From the NCBI RefSeq assembly GCF_049856295.1, contig NZ_JBNDMZ010000009.1, forward strand, positions 130,674 to 194,673: a stretch of DNA of 64,000 nucleotides, in the 5' to 3' direction. The notes beneath the pieces are model-generated. The model saw nothing but the letters and a program-made list of their open reading frames with translations, made no database searches and had not been told where the DNA came from. The stretch is from JB111 sp049856295. GTDB taxonomy: Bacteria > Actinomycetota > Actinomycetes > Actinomycetales > Actinomycetaceae. The first letter of the stretch is position 1; each line of letters opens with the position of its first letter. The position numbers and the translations under genes are program-made. Below, piece by piece: positions 16,478 to 24,424 of this stretch.

Positions 16478-16987
16478 CTAGGCAGCGGTCTCGCGCATGG
16501 CTGCCTCGAGCCGGTCGATCGCCTTGCCCGACGTCCGCTGCTTGATGATCCCCTCGAGCCCGTGGGCTGTGATGACCGCCTGGTTCGGGTGCCACTGGAC
16601 CTGGACGACCGCCGTGTTCATGTTCATCGAGCCCGAGCCCATGAGCCCGATGAGGGCCTGGCGATCCTGGCGCAGGACGGTGTGCAGCACGGCGGCCAGG
16701 GCCGCCTCTCGCTCCGGCGTCGGCGGGATCGGGACGACGCGCTGCGAGCCGTATACCTTCGTGAACAGCCGGGCACCCAGCCTGCCGCCGCTGCGGCCGC
16801 CGGAGCGTCCACCGACACTCCCGCCCAGGGCTCCGGCGGCGGCGCCGCCGATCCCGCCGCCGATGGCTCCGCCGACCGCTCCCCCGCGCGCGCCGAGGTC
16901 CGCGTTGGCCTCGACGAGGAGGTGCCTGACCTCCTCGGGGGTGAGGATCGGCGTCGGGTGGTCGCGGACGTCAGGGGCCCGGGTCAT
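16478..16987 (-). CDS. Hypothetical protein with glycine-rich central segment
   Basis: About 169 residues. Residues 1-30 are polar, with PTPILTPEEVRHLLVEA. Residues about 33-72 are almost entirely Gly, Ala and Arg/Ser (GGAVGGAIGGGIGGAAAGAL), a glycine-zipper-like stretch that may insert into or pack against membranes. The C-terminal 90 residues form a soluble domain with VVPIPPTPEREAALAAVLHT. ATG at 16987 is used; a TTG at 17053 would add 22 residues. No family was recognised. Confidence 0.65.
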   Translation of the reverse strand: MTRAPDVRDHPTPILTPEEVRHLLVEANADLGARGGAVGGAIGGGIGGAAAGALGGSVGGRSGGRSGGRLGARLFTKVYGSQRVVPIPPTPEREAALAAVLHTVLRQDRQALIGLMGSGSMNMNTAVVQVQWHPNQAVITAHGLEGIIKQRTSGKAIDRLEAAMRETAA

Positions 16988-17066
16988 GCGCGGCGGCCCG
17001 GAGTCGGGCCGTCCGCGGGTGGGACGGGCGAGCGGTGTCGTGGCACGGGCCAAGGCTAGCGGCCCG

Positions 17067-18032
17067 TCAGCGCACGAGCCGCGGAACGAGGCGGACGAGG
17101 GCCACCATGACGAGGAGCTCGACGAGCGTCTGCGTGACGACGACGATCGGCGCCACCTCGAAGCCGGCGGGGAGCGCGAGCGCGAGCGGGAGCACCACGA
17201 GCGAGTTGCGGGTGACCCCGGCGAACGTGACGGCGCGCCGCCCGGGGACGTCGAGCCCGGCGACCCGGCCCGCCCAGGCGCCGACCGGGAGCATGACGGC
17301 GGCGAACGCGACGTAGACCGGGACCACGAGCGGAAGCGCGCCGAGCTCTCCGCGGACGGCCGCGACCTGGGAGGTCACGACGACGCCGAGCGCGAGCATC
17401 ATCAGCGGCACCATCGCGCTCGCCACTGCGCTCGACCAGGCCGCGGCCGCGCTCGCGCGGGCGGCGATCGCCTGGGTGAGCGCGGCGGCGGCGAGCGGGA
17501 GGGCGATGAGGACGACGAACGCGCGGACGAACGGGGCGAGGTCGACCGCGGCGACGGCGTCGGGGCCGGCGAGCAGCCACAGGTAGGCGGGCAGCAGCGC
17601 CATCTGTACGAGCATGAGGAGCGGGGCCGCCGCGAGCAACCGGTCGTGCGCGCCGCCGGCGAGGCCCGTGAAGACGATGACGTAGTCCACGCAGGGGGTG
17701 AGCAGCACGAGCAGGACCCCGACGAGCAACGCCCGGTCGTGCGCGACGACCCGCGAGAGCACCGCGACCACCACCGGCACGACGAGGAAGTTGACCGCGA
17801 GCACGACGACGACGAACCGCACGTCCCGCACCGCCCCGCCGATCCGGGCGAACGGCACCCCCAAGAATGTCGCGTACAGCAGCAGCGCGATCGCGGGATC
17901 GACCGCGTGACGCGCCGCCCCCGCCGCGCCGGGGACGAGGAGGCCGACCGCGGCTCCGAGCACCAGCGCCACCAGGTAGAGCGACACCTGGTGCCGCTCC
18001 ATCCCCTCGACGACCACGCGCATGCCGGCCAT
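17067..18032 (-). CDS. Arsenic-resistance/ACR3-like exporter (BASS superfamily)
   Basis: A 321-residue protein with about ten membrane helices. Two unwound-helix motifs typical of the bile-acid/arsenite superfamily are present: LLTPCVDYVIVFTGLAGG, with the Cys characteristic of ACR3-type arsenite carriers, and VTFAGVTRNSLVVLPLALAL. It probably exports arsenite or a similar oxyanion. No ars genes are adjacent; the ArsR-type repressor in this window is 20 kb away. It is divergent from the siderophore-interacting gene, so the iron box between them could affect both. Start may be 18032 or 18023. Confidence 0.8.
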   Translation of the reverse strand: MAGMRVVVEGMERHQVSLYLVALVLGAAVGLLVPGAAGAARHAVDPAIALLLYATFLGVPFARIGGAVRDVRFVVVVLAVNFLVVPVVVAVLSRVVAHDRALLVGVLLVLLTPCVDYVIVFTGLAGGAHDRLLAAAPLLMLVQMALLPAYLWLLAGPDAVAAVDLAPFVRAFVVLIALPLAAAALTQAIAARASAAAAWSSAVASAMVPLMMLALGVVVTSQVAAVRGELGALPLVVPVYVAFAAVMLPVGAWAGRVAGLDVPGRRAVTFAGVTRNSLVVLPLALALPAGFEVAPIVVVTQTLVELLVMVALVRLVPRLVR

Positions 18033-18097
18033 CCTCTCGCGGGCCCCCGCCTGGTCCGGGTGACCTCCTCCTCACGTGACGCCCACGAAGGTCGCGG

Positions 18098-18111
18098 TTA
18101 GGCTGGCCTAA
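18098..18111. promoter_or_regulatory. DtxR/IdeR-type iron box
   Basis: TTAGGCTGGCCTAA is a perfect inverted repeat (TTAGGC-TG-GCCTAA) matching the core of the actinobacterial iron-repressor operator. It lies 58 bp upstream of the siderophore-interacting gene's ATG and in the divergent region with the ACR3-like gene. Confidence 0.82.
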
Positions 18112-18169
18112 GTTGCCGTGCCCCCCGCACATCGCGCGCCCGGGCGGGCCCCCGAGCCGAAAGGTGCAC

Positions 18170-19003
18170 ATGACTGCCCACACCGAGCGTCCCCGTCGTC
18201 CGCAGCGGCCCCAGATCGTCCTCGAGGTGCTCGAGCGGATCCAGCTCACGCCGCACATGGTGCGGATCGTCGCCGGCGGACCCGGGATCGCCGCGGTCGA
18301 GGACGCGGGGAAGACGGACGCGTACACGAAGATGCTGTTCCCGCACCCGGACACCGACCTCACGCCGCCGTACGACATGGAGGCGCTGCGCGAGGAGCTC
18401 CCGACCGAGCTCATGCCCACGCGGCGCACGTACTCGATCCGGCGGTTCGACCTCGAGAATGGTCGGATCTGGATCGACTTCGTCGTGCACGGGGACCGCG
18501 GCGTGGCCGGGCCGTGGGCCATGGCGGCTCGCCCCGGGGACGCGGTCGTCCTCGGCGGGATCGGCGGCGGCTATGCACCGGACCCCGACGCCGAATGGCA
18601 CCTGCTCGCCGGCGACGACTCCGCGCTCCCGGCGGTGGCCGCCGCCCTCGAGGCGATGCCGCGCGACGCCGTGGGCGTCGCCCACCTCGAGGTCGACTCC
18701 GCGGCCGATCACCAGGAGATCGACGCCCCGGACGGCATCGAGGTGCGGTGGCTGCACCGCGACGGCGCCGAGCCCGGCACCACCTCCCTGCTCACCGACG
18801 CCGTGCGCGAGACCCCGTGGCGGGACGGGCGCGTCCAGGTCTTCGCCCACGGCGAGCGCAGCGCGATGAAGTCGCTGCGCCCGTACCTCACCGACGACCG
18901 CGGGCTCGCGAAGGACCAGCTCTCGATCTCGGCCTACTGGGCGCACGGCCGCATCGAGGACGCGTTCCAGGCGGAGAAGCGCGAGGACATCGGCCGCATC
19001 TGA
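18170..19003 (+). CDS. Siderophore-interacting protein (FAD-dependent ferric-siderophore reductase)
   Basis: A 277-residue protein that reduces ferric siderophores in the cytosol to release iron. The FAD-binding motif RTYSIRRFD is followed by IDFVVHG and GPWAMAARPGDAV. The NAD(P)H-binding SIP domain has HLLAGDDSALPAVAAALEAMP and ends with the family-typical SISAYWAHGRIEDAF. The ATG at 18170 follows AAGG. The upstream palindrome fits iron-repressed expression. No siderophore biosynthesis or transport gene is nearby. Confidence 0.93.
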   Translation: MTAHTERPRRPQRPQIVLEVLERIQLTPHMVRIVAGGPGIAAVEDAGKTDAYTKMLFPHPDTDLTPPYDMEALREELPTELMPTRRTYSIRRFDLENGRIWIDFVVHGDRGVAGPWAMAARPGDAVVLGGIGGGYAPDPDAEWHLLAGDDSALPAVAAALEAMPRDAVGVAHLEVDSAADHQEIDAPDGIEVRWLHRDGAEPGTTSLLTDAVRETPWRDGRVQVFAHGERSAMKSLRPYLTDDRGLAKDQLSISAYWAHGRIEDAFQAEKREDIGRI

Positions 19004-19016
19004 CCGGCTCCTCTTC

Positions 19017-19085
19017 GTCGAGATTGCGGTTGGTGCACGTCGAGATTGCGGTTCGTGCACACCCCGTGTCGAGAGTGCGGCTCAG
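19017..19085. repeat. Dispersed intergenic repeat: tandem type-1 dimer plus type-2 copy
   Basis: Two 22-bp type-1 copies (19017-19038 and 19039-19060) lie head to tail without a gap, each beginning GTCGAGATTGCGGTT and ending GTGCAC. A type-2 copy GTCGAGAGTGCGGCTCAG follows at 19068-19085. They lie between the siderophore-interacting gene and the convergent AraC gene. Confidence 0.9.
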
Positions 19086-19130
19086 GGCGGGTGATCAGAC
19101 CCTCCCCTGACTCGTCGGAGGAGAATCCCC

Positions 19131-19958
19131 TCACTCGCCAACGTCGGCATCGGCATCGGCATCGGGCCGCCGGTACTCGCTCGGCGTGAGGCCGAGGACC
19201 GTGCGGAAGTCGGAGCTGAGGTGCGCGTGGTCGGCGTACCCGAGGTCGGCCGCGACGTCCGCGATGCCGAGACCCGGCTCCTCCCTCAGGCGCCGGGCCG
19301 CCTCCTGCAGGCGGTAGCGCCGCACGATCGCCAGCGGCGCGAGCCCCACGTACCTGCGCGCGAGCCGCTGCACCGCCCGCGCCGACATCCCGAGCCGCTG
19401 CGCCACCTGCTCGACCCGCACCACCTCGGGGTCGGTGGCGACGAGGTCCTCCATCGCGTTGGCCGTCGCTCCCGCGTCGTCGGGGGCCGGCAGGTGAACA
19501 CGCACCCAGTCGGCGAGCGCCGCCACGGCCCGGTCCCGGCCGGCGTCCTCGTCCGGGTCGGACATCGCCCCTGCGACCGCGGCGTGCAGCTCCCCCAGCC
19601 CCCAACCAGCGAGGTCCAGCACGACCTCGGAGTCCCGCAGGTCGCGCGGCTCGTCCGCGAGAGCCGCGATCCCGGCCGGCCGGAGCAGCGCGCCGACCGC
19701 CCAGCCGGTCCCGGAGAGGTCGCGGTGCGAGACGCCCGTCGTCGGACCGGAGAGCGTGACGCCGTCCGGTCCCACGACCAGGTTGGCCGCGGGGAACGGG
19801 AGGAGCCGCTGCCGCGAGACCCGTCCCGGGGCGAGGCGCCAGCGCGGCACCCAGAACCAGCGGACGCGATCCGCGAGGTCCGGCGGGGCCGCAGCGCGGT
19901 GAAAGGTCGGGAGCCGCGCCGGGTAGAGGATCCCGCGGCCGTCCGCCAGATCGGCCAT
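19131..19958 (-). CDS. AraC-family transcriptional regulator
   Basis: About 275 residues from the ATG at 19958; a TTG at 19994 would overlap a dispersed-repeat copy. The N-terminal half resembles the ligand-binding region of the DUF6597-type AraC proteins (PPDLADRVRWFWVPRWRL). The C-terminal half holds two helix-turn-helix motifs, VEQVAQRLGMSARAVQRLAR and IADVAADLGYADHAHLSSDF, followed by LGLTPSEYRR. It is divergent from a VOC-family gene, which it probably controls. Effector unknown. Confidence 0.87.
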   Translation of the reverse strand: MADLADGRGILYPARLPTFHRAAAPPDLADRVRWFWVPRWRLAPGRVSRQRLLPFPAANLVVGPDGVTLSGPTTGVSHRDLSGTGWAVGALLRPAGIAALADEPRDLRDSEVVLDLAGWGLGELHAAVAGAMSDPDEDAGRDRAVAALADWVRVHLPAPDDAGATANAMEDLVATDPEVVRVEQVAQRLGMSARAVQRLARRYVGLAPLAIVRRYRLQEAARRLREEPGLGIADVAADLGYADHAHLSSDFRTVLGLTPSEYRRPDADADADVGE

Positions 19959-19993
19959 CTCGCCCCCGCCTCCGACGTCGTCGCGAATCTCCA

Positions 19994-20008
19994 AGCCGCA
20001 CTCTCGAC
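19994..20008 (-). repeat. Dispersed intergenic repeat, single type-2 copy
   Basis: AGCCGCACTCTCGAC is the reverse complement of the type-2 core. It lies in the divergent promoter region between the AraC and VOC genes. Confidence 0.7.
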
Positions 20009-20028
20009 GTCGAACCTAGCCTCACACC

Positions 20029-20598
20029 ATGACCACCGAGCAGACCACGGCCACGACGACCACCACACCCACCACGACCTCCGACGACGACGCACCCCGC
20101 ACCGGGGTGACCGGCGAGCACACGACGGACGGTGTCCCGCACGGCTCGACGAGCCTCACACCTTTCCTCGCCGTGCCCCGCGCCGTCGAGGCCGTCGAGT
20201 TCTACCGGGACGTGCTCGGGGCGCGCGTCGTCGACGTCACCGAGATGGGCGGCGTCGTCGTCCACGCCGAGCTCGACCTCGGCGACGGCCGCCTCCAGAT
20301 CGGCGAGCCCAACCCCGAGTACGGCCTGGTCCCGCCGCCCGACGGCGACGCCGCCTGCTACTCGCTCGGTCTCTTCTGCGCCGACGCGGACGCGGTCGTC
20401 GCGCGCGCCGAGGCCGCAGGCGCCCGGGTCCGCGAGCCGCTGGCCACGTTCGTCTCCGGCGACAGGTACGCCTCGATCATCGACCCGTTCGGGGTGCGCT
20501 GGACCATCATGAGCCGGGTCGAGGACCTCTCCGAGGAGGAGAGCGCCCGGCGGGTGGCGGCATGGGCGGCCGAGCAGGAGGCCGCGGCGCACGCCTGA
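20029..20598 (+). CDS. VOC-family (glyoxalase/PhnB-like) protein
   Basis: A 189-residue cytosolic protein. A Thr-rich tail (residues 1-40) precedes the beta-alpha-beta-beta-beta fold: LTPFLAVPRAVEAVEFYRDV, VVVHAELDLGDGRLQIG and the second half with YASIIDPFGVRWTIMSR. PhnB-type members bind small ligands, metal-dependent or not. The reaction is unknown. It lies divergent from the AraC regulator. A strong hairpin directly follows the stop codon. Confidence 0.85.
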   Translation: MTTEQTTATTTTTPTTTSDDDAPRTGVTGEHTTDGVPHGSTSLTPFLAVPRAVEAVEFYRDVLGARVVDVTEMGGVVVHAELDLGDGRLQIGEPNPEYGLVPPPDGDAACYSLGLFCADADAVVARAEAAGARVREPLATFVSGDRYASIIDPFGVRWTIMSRVEDLSEEESARRVAAWAAEQEAAAHA

Positions 20599-20606
20599 CG
20601 GTGATC

Positions 20607-20636
20607 GGCCGCCCCGCCGGCGACGGCGGGGCGGCC
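20607..20636. terminator. Bidirectional terminator hairpin
   Basis: GGCCGCCCCGCCG and CGGCGGGGCGGCC form a perfect 13-bp stem with a 4-nt loop. It stands between two convergent VOC genes. Confidence 0.8.
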
Positions 20637-20667
20637 ACAGCCTGGGCGGGCAGGGCCCGACGACGGC

Positions 20668-21075
20668 TCAGAGCTGGTTGATCCGGAGCAGGTTGCCGGC
20701 CGGGTCGCGCACCGCACCGTCGCGGATGCCGTAGTCCTGGTCGGTCGGTTCCTGGACCACGTCCGCGCCGGCGGCCACGAGGGCCTCGAACACGCCGTCG
20801 AGGTCCTGGCTCGCCAGGGTCAGCGCAGTGTAGGCGCCCTTGGCGATGAGCGTGTGGACGGTGGCCCGCTCCTCGTCCGTCAGACCCGGGTCGAGCGCCG
20901 GCGGGTGGAGGAGGATCGAGGTCCCGGGCTGGTCGGGCGGGCCGACGGTGATCCAGCGCATGCCCTCGTAGCCGACGTCCTTGCGGACCTCGAACCCGAG
21001 GGTGTCGCGGTAGAAGCCGAGCGCCGCGTCGGCGTCGGTGTGCGGGAGGAAGGCCAGGGCGATGGTGAGATCCAT
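20668..21075 (-). CDS. VOC-family (glyoxalase-like) protein
   Basis: A 135-residue protein with a complete VOC fold: MDLTIALAFLPHTDADAALGFYRDT, TSILLHPPALDPG, and YTALTLASQDLDGVFEALVAAG followed by YGIRDGAVRDPAGNLLRI. Only 5 bp separate its start from the stop of the upstream AraC gene on the same strand, so the two form an operon. Substrate unknown. Confidence 0.86.
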   Translation of the reverse strand: MDLTIALAFLPHTDADAALGFYRDTLGFEVRKDVGYEGMRWITVGPPDQPGTSILLHPPALDPGLTDEERATVHTLIAKGAYTALTLASQDLDGVFEALVAAGADVVQEPTDQDYGIRDGAVRDPAGNLLRINQL

Positions 21076-21080
21076 GGCGG

Positions 21081-21539
21081 TCACGCTAGGGGCGCGATCT
21101 CGGTGCTCGCTTCTCGATTCCTGATCGGTCGCATGACCTGCCGCGCGAGGCACGGCAGGATCCCGGCGCCGGCCGCGCCGTGGTCCTTCCGGTACACGCT
21201 CGGCGGCACCCCGACCAGCTCGGTGAACCGCGTGCTGAAGGTGCCCAGCGAGGTGAAGCCGACCTCGAAGCACACCTCGGTGACGCTGCGGTCGCCGCGC
21301 CGGAGCAGCGTCATCGCGCGTTCGATCCGGCGTGTCATGAGGTAGGAGTACGGCGGCTCGCCGAAGATGCGGCGGAACTCGCGGCTGAGATGGCCCGCCG
21401 ACATGTGAGCGCCACGCGCGAGCGCCTCCAGGTCGAGGGGGCGGGCGTACTCACGGTCGATGCGGTCGCGCACCCGGCGCATGGCGACGATGTCCCGCAG
21501 GCGCTGCTCCTCCCGCGTCACCGTGGCCATGCCCGGCAT
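21081..21539 (-). CDS. AraC-family transcriptional regulator (DNA-binding domain only)
   Basis: About 152 residues, mostly the DNA-binding domain: LDLEALARGAHMSAGHLSREF as the first helix-turn-helix and VTEVCFEVGFTSLGTFSTRF as the second. There is no sizeable ligand-binding domain, so it may respond through a partner or by its own abundance. ATGs at 21539 and 21530 are both possible. It is the first gene of a two-gene operon with the VOC protein. Confidence 0.85.
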   Translation of the reverse strand: MPGMATVTREEQRLRDIVAMRRVRDRIDREYARPLDLEALARGAHMSAGHLSREFRRIFGEPPYSYLMTRRIERAMTLLRRGDRSVTEVCFEVGFTSLGTFSTRFTELVGVPPSVYRKDHGAAGAGILPCLARQVMRPIRNREASTEIAPLA

Positions 21540-21600
21540 GGTGGCACGTCGCGTCGACCCGCGTCCGACGGCGGGAGCGGCCCGGCACCTGACGCACGGG

Positions 21601-21636
21601 CTGCACCCGCTGCATCCGCTGCACCCGCTGCACCGA
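21601..21636. repeat. 9-bp tandem repeat
   Basis: Four units CTGCACCCG, CTGCATCCG, CTGCACCCG and CTGCACCGA lie in the intergenic region between the AraC gene and the small membrane protein. Confidence 0.8.
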
Positions 21637-21674
21637 CCCTCGCGGTCTCCTCCCGCGAATGCGAGACTGGTGCC

Positions 21675-21857
21675 ATGCAGGGACGGAGCACGCTCGCCAC
21701 GGTGCTCATCGTCATCGGCGCCGTGGTCGTGGCGTGGTGGCTGGTGGGCTTCGTCTTCCAGGCCATCGCCTTCCTCGCGCGGCTCGTCGTCGTCGCGGTC
21801 ATCGCACTCGTCATCTATGTCCTGATCCGCCGGGCGCTCGCCCGCCGCGACGAGTGA
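21675..21857 (+). CDS. Small hydrophobic membrane protein
   Basis: A 60-residue protein made of two adjacent hydrophobic stretches (LATVLIVIGAVVVAWWLVGF and ARLVVVAVIALVIYVLI) with a short basic tail. The ATG at 21675 is the first in frame. No function was recognised. Codon use matches its neighbours, and similar short membrane proteins are common in actinobacteria. The next gene starts 90 bp downstream. Confidence 0.65.
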   Translation: MQGRSTLATVLIVIGAVVVAWWLVGFVFQAIAFLARLVVVAVIALVIYVLIRRALARRDE

Positions 21858-21947
21858 GCACAGGGTCCCTCCCGCACGCGGTCCCGCTCGGCAACGACCG
21901 AGGTTGCACTCGGGCGACCTCCACCTCCCCCGACCGAAGGAGCCAGC

Positions 21948-22970
21948 ATGCGCGCCGTCGTCCTCCACGCCCCCGGTGACGTCCGGGTCGACACGGTCGA
22001 CGACCCCGAGATCGTCGACCCCACCGACGCGATCATCCGCGTCACCGCCGCCTGCGTGTGCGGCTCGGACCTGTGGCCCTACCGAGGGCTCGAGGAGATC
22101 GGCGGGCCGACCCGGATGGGGCACGAGTACGTCGGCGTCGTCGAGGAGATCGGGGCGGACGTACGTGACCTCGCCGTCGGCGACCGGGTCGTCGGCTCGT
22201 TCGTCGCGTCGGACAACACGTGCGAGATCTGCGCCGCCGGCTACCAGTCGCGCTGCATCGAGCACGTCTTCATGGCCTCGATCGGCACCCAGTCCGAGCT
22301 CGCCCGGATCCCGCACGCCGACGGCACACTCGTCACGATCCCCGGCACCCCCACCGAGGCGCAGACCCGCGGCCTGCTCGCGGCCTCCGACGTGCTGGGC
22401 ACCGGCTGGTTCGCCGCCGACGCGGCCGCCGTCGGGCCGGGGACGACCGTCGCGGTCGTCGGCGACGGCGCCGTCGGGCTCCTCGGGATCCTCGCCGCGA
22501 GGCGGTTCGGCGCCGAGCGGATCATCGCGATGTCCCGCCACGCCGACCGGCAGGCGCTCGCCACGCGGCTCGGCGCCACGGACGTCGTCGAGGAACGGGG
22601 CGAGGACGGCGTCGCACGCGTCAAGGAGCTCACCGGCGGCTACGGCGCGCACTCGACGATCGAGGCGGTCGGCACGCAGGAGTCGATGATGCAGGCCATC
22701 AGCTCGACCCGGCCGGGCGGTCACGTCGGCTATGTCGGCGTGAGCCACGGCGTCGAGCTCGACGGCGCCGCCCTGTTCCTGTCCGGCGTCCACCTCCACG
22801 GCGGCCCGGCGCCCGTGCGCCGCTACCTGCCCGAGCTGGTCGACCTCGTGATGTCCGACGAGATCGACCCGGGCGTGGTCTTCGACCTCACCCTGCCGCT
22901 CGACCAGGCGGCCGAGGGCTACCGTGCGATGGACGAGCGCCGCGCGATCAAGGCCATGCTCACGTTCTGA
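21948..22970 (+). CDS. Zinc-dependent alcohol dehydrogenase (MDR family)
   Basis: A 340-residue oxidoreductase. Catalytic zinc ligands lie in ACVCGSDLWPY and GHEYVGVVEEIG. The structural-zinc loop CEICAAGYQSRC keeps three of the usual four cysteines. The cofactor-binding segment is VAVVGDGAVGLLGILAARRFG. An ATG at 21948 follows AAGGAG. It probably interconverts a secondary alcohol or aldehyde with its oxidised form using NAD(P). The acetyltransferase gene follows after 40 bp and may be co-transcribed. Confidence 0.88.
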   Translation: MRAVVLHAPGDVRVDTVDDPEIVDPTDAIIRVTAACVCGSDLWPYRGLEEIGGPTRMGHEYVGVVEEIGADVRDLAVGDRVVGSFVASDNTCEICAAGYQSRCIEHVFMASIGTQSELARIPHADGTLVTIPGTPTEAQTRGLLAASDVLGTGWFAADAAAVGPGTTVAVVGDGAVGLLGILAARRFGAERIIAMSRHADRQALATRLGATDVVEERGEDGVARVKELTGGYGAHSTIEAVGTQESMMQAISSTRPGGHVGYVGVSHGVELDGAALFLSGVHLHGGPAPVRRYLPELVDLVMSDEIDPGVVFDLTLPLDQAAEGYRAMDERRAIKAMLTF

Positions 22971-23010
22971 GCCGGCGCCAGCCCGCCGCCCCTCGACGAC
23001 AGGACCCCGC

Positions 23011-23580
23011 ATGAGCCTCGACGCTCTCCTGGCCGAGCTCGACTCCGGCCGCACGATCCCGTCCGACTCGCCGCTGCACGAGGCGATGCACGCCGCGAGC
23101 CAGGCGGCGCTGCGGATCACGGCCGAGCTCAACGGCCGGTACAACGCCCCGGACCGGGTCCGCGAGCTCCTCACCGAGCTCACGGGACGCCCGGTCGACG
23201 CGTCGGTCCAGATGTTCCCGCCGTTCAGCACCGACTTCGGTCGGAACATCCGGCTCGGCCGGCGGGTGTTCATCAACGCCGGCTGCCGGTTCCAGGACCA
23301 GGGCGGCATCACCATCGGCGACGACTGCCTCATCGGCCACGACACGATCATCGCGACGCTCAACCACGACCTCGACCCGGCCCGCCGGGGCGACATGAAG
23401 CCGGCCCCGGTCGTCATCGGGACCAACGTGTGGATCGGGTCGCGCGCGACGATCCTCCCGGGCGTGACGATCGGCGACGACGCCGTGGTCGGCGCGGCCT
23501 CCGTGGTCACCCGCGACGTCCCGGCCGGCGCCGTGGTCGTGGGCTCACCCGCCCGGGTCGTGCGGCACGTGACGGGCTGA
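23011..23580 (+). CDS. Maltose/galactoside-type sugar O-acetyltransferase
   Basis: A 189-residue left-handed beta-helix enzyme using acetyl-CoA. The N-terminal Mac domain has MHAASQAALRITAELN. The hexapeptide repeats include FINAGCRFQDQGGITIGDD, NHDLDP and VVIGTNVWIGSRATILPGV. The catalytic His is within the NHD loop typical of LacA/Maa. ATG at 23011 follows ACAGGA. The physiological acceptor sugar is unknown, as for most family members. Confidence 0.9.
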   Translation: MSLDALLAELDSGRTIPSDSPLHEAMHAASQAALRITAELNGRYNAPDRVRELLTELTGRPVDASVQMFPPFSTDFGRNIRLGRRVFINAGCRFQDQGGITIGDDCLIGHDTIIATLNHDLDPARRGDMKPAPVVIGTNVWIGSRATILPGVTIGDDAVVGAASVVTRDVPAGAVVVGSPARVVRHVTG

Positions 23581-23606
23581 CCCGGCGCACCGGTAGCGTC
23601 CCCGGC

Positions 23607-24308
23607 ATGACCGCGCCCTCCCCGCGCCCGCACGGGCACGACCACGCGCACGACGACGCCGCACCCGGCGGCCACGCGAGCGTCGATCCGGACCAGGACC
23701 CGACGGCGTACTGGGAGGGCCGCTACGGGGAGTCCGAGCGGATGTGGTCGGGCCGGCCCAACGCGACGACGGCGGACGTCGCCGCCGACCTGCCGCGCGG
23801 CAACGCCCTCGACCTCGGCTGCGGGGAGGGCGCCGACGCGATCTGGCTGGCCCGGCAGGGCTGGCGCACGACCGGGGTCGACATCTCGTCCGTCGCCGTG
23901 GGTCGCGCGAGAGCCGCGGCGAGCGAGCTCGGGCTGGACGAGGACGCGGTGCGGTTCGACGTCGCGGACCTCGCCACGTGGACCCCGGAAGGGCCGTACG
24001 ACCTCGTCACCGCGAGCTTCCTCCACTCGAGCGTCGAGCTCCCCCGGACGCAGATCCTGCGGCGGGTGGCCGACGCCGTCGCACCCGGCGGGCACCTGCT
24101 CGCCGTCACCCACGCGGCCCCTCCCCCGTGGGCGGGTCCGGAGGGGCACCTCCACGACATGCCGTCGCCCGCGGAGGAGCTCGCGGAGCTCGATCTCGGC
24201 GACGAATGGGAGGTCGTGCTCGCCGAGACGAGGACCCGGGCCGCCACCTCTCCGGACGGCGAGCCCGCGGAGCTCGAGGACGGAGTCCTGCTGCTGCGCC
24301 GCCGGTAG
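23607..24308 (+). CDS. Class I SAM-dependent methyltransferase
   Basis: A 233-residue protein. A His/Asp-rich leader (HGHDHAHDDAA) is followed by DPTAYWEGRYGESERMWSGR, typical of the TehB/thiopurine-type group. Motif I is ALDLGCGEGADAIWLARQG, then GVDISSVAVGRARAAA. The later acidic and aromatic motif is YDLVTASFLHS. The His-rich leader could bind metal. The methyl acceptor is unknown; TehB relatives act on oxyanions or small thiols. Confidence 0.86.
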   Translation: MTAPSPRPHGHDHAHDDAAPGGHASVDPDQDPTAYWEGRYGESERMWSGRPNATTADVAADLPRGNALDLGCGEGADAIWLARQGWRTTGVDISSVAVGRARAAASELGLDEDAVRFDVADLATWTPEGPYDLVTASFLHSSVELPRTQILRRVADAVAPGGHLLAVTHAAPPPWAGPEGHLHDMPSPAEELAELDLGDEWEVVLAETRTRAATSPDGEPAELEDGVLLLRRR

Positions 24309-24424
24309 TCCCCGTCCGGCACCGACCCGCATCACCGATGCCGTACCACCGGTCGGCCGGCCCGACCCGCGCCGCCGGCGTGGCCACCGCCGCCCCGCGC
24401 CGCCGCCTCGCGAGCGGCGCACGG

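Noticed and set aside
19017..19085. Transcription terminator
   Set aside because: The copies are direct repeats and do not form a stem among themselves.
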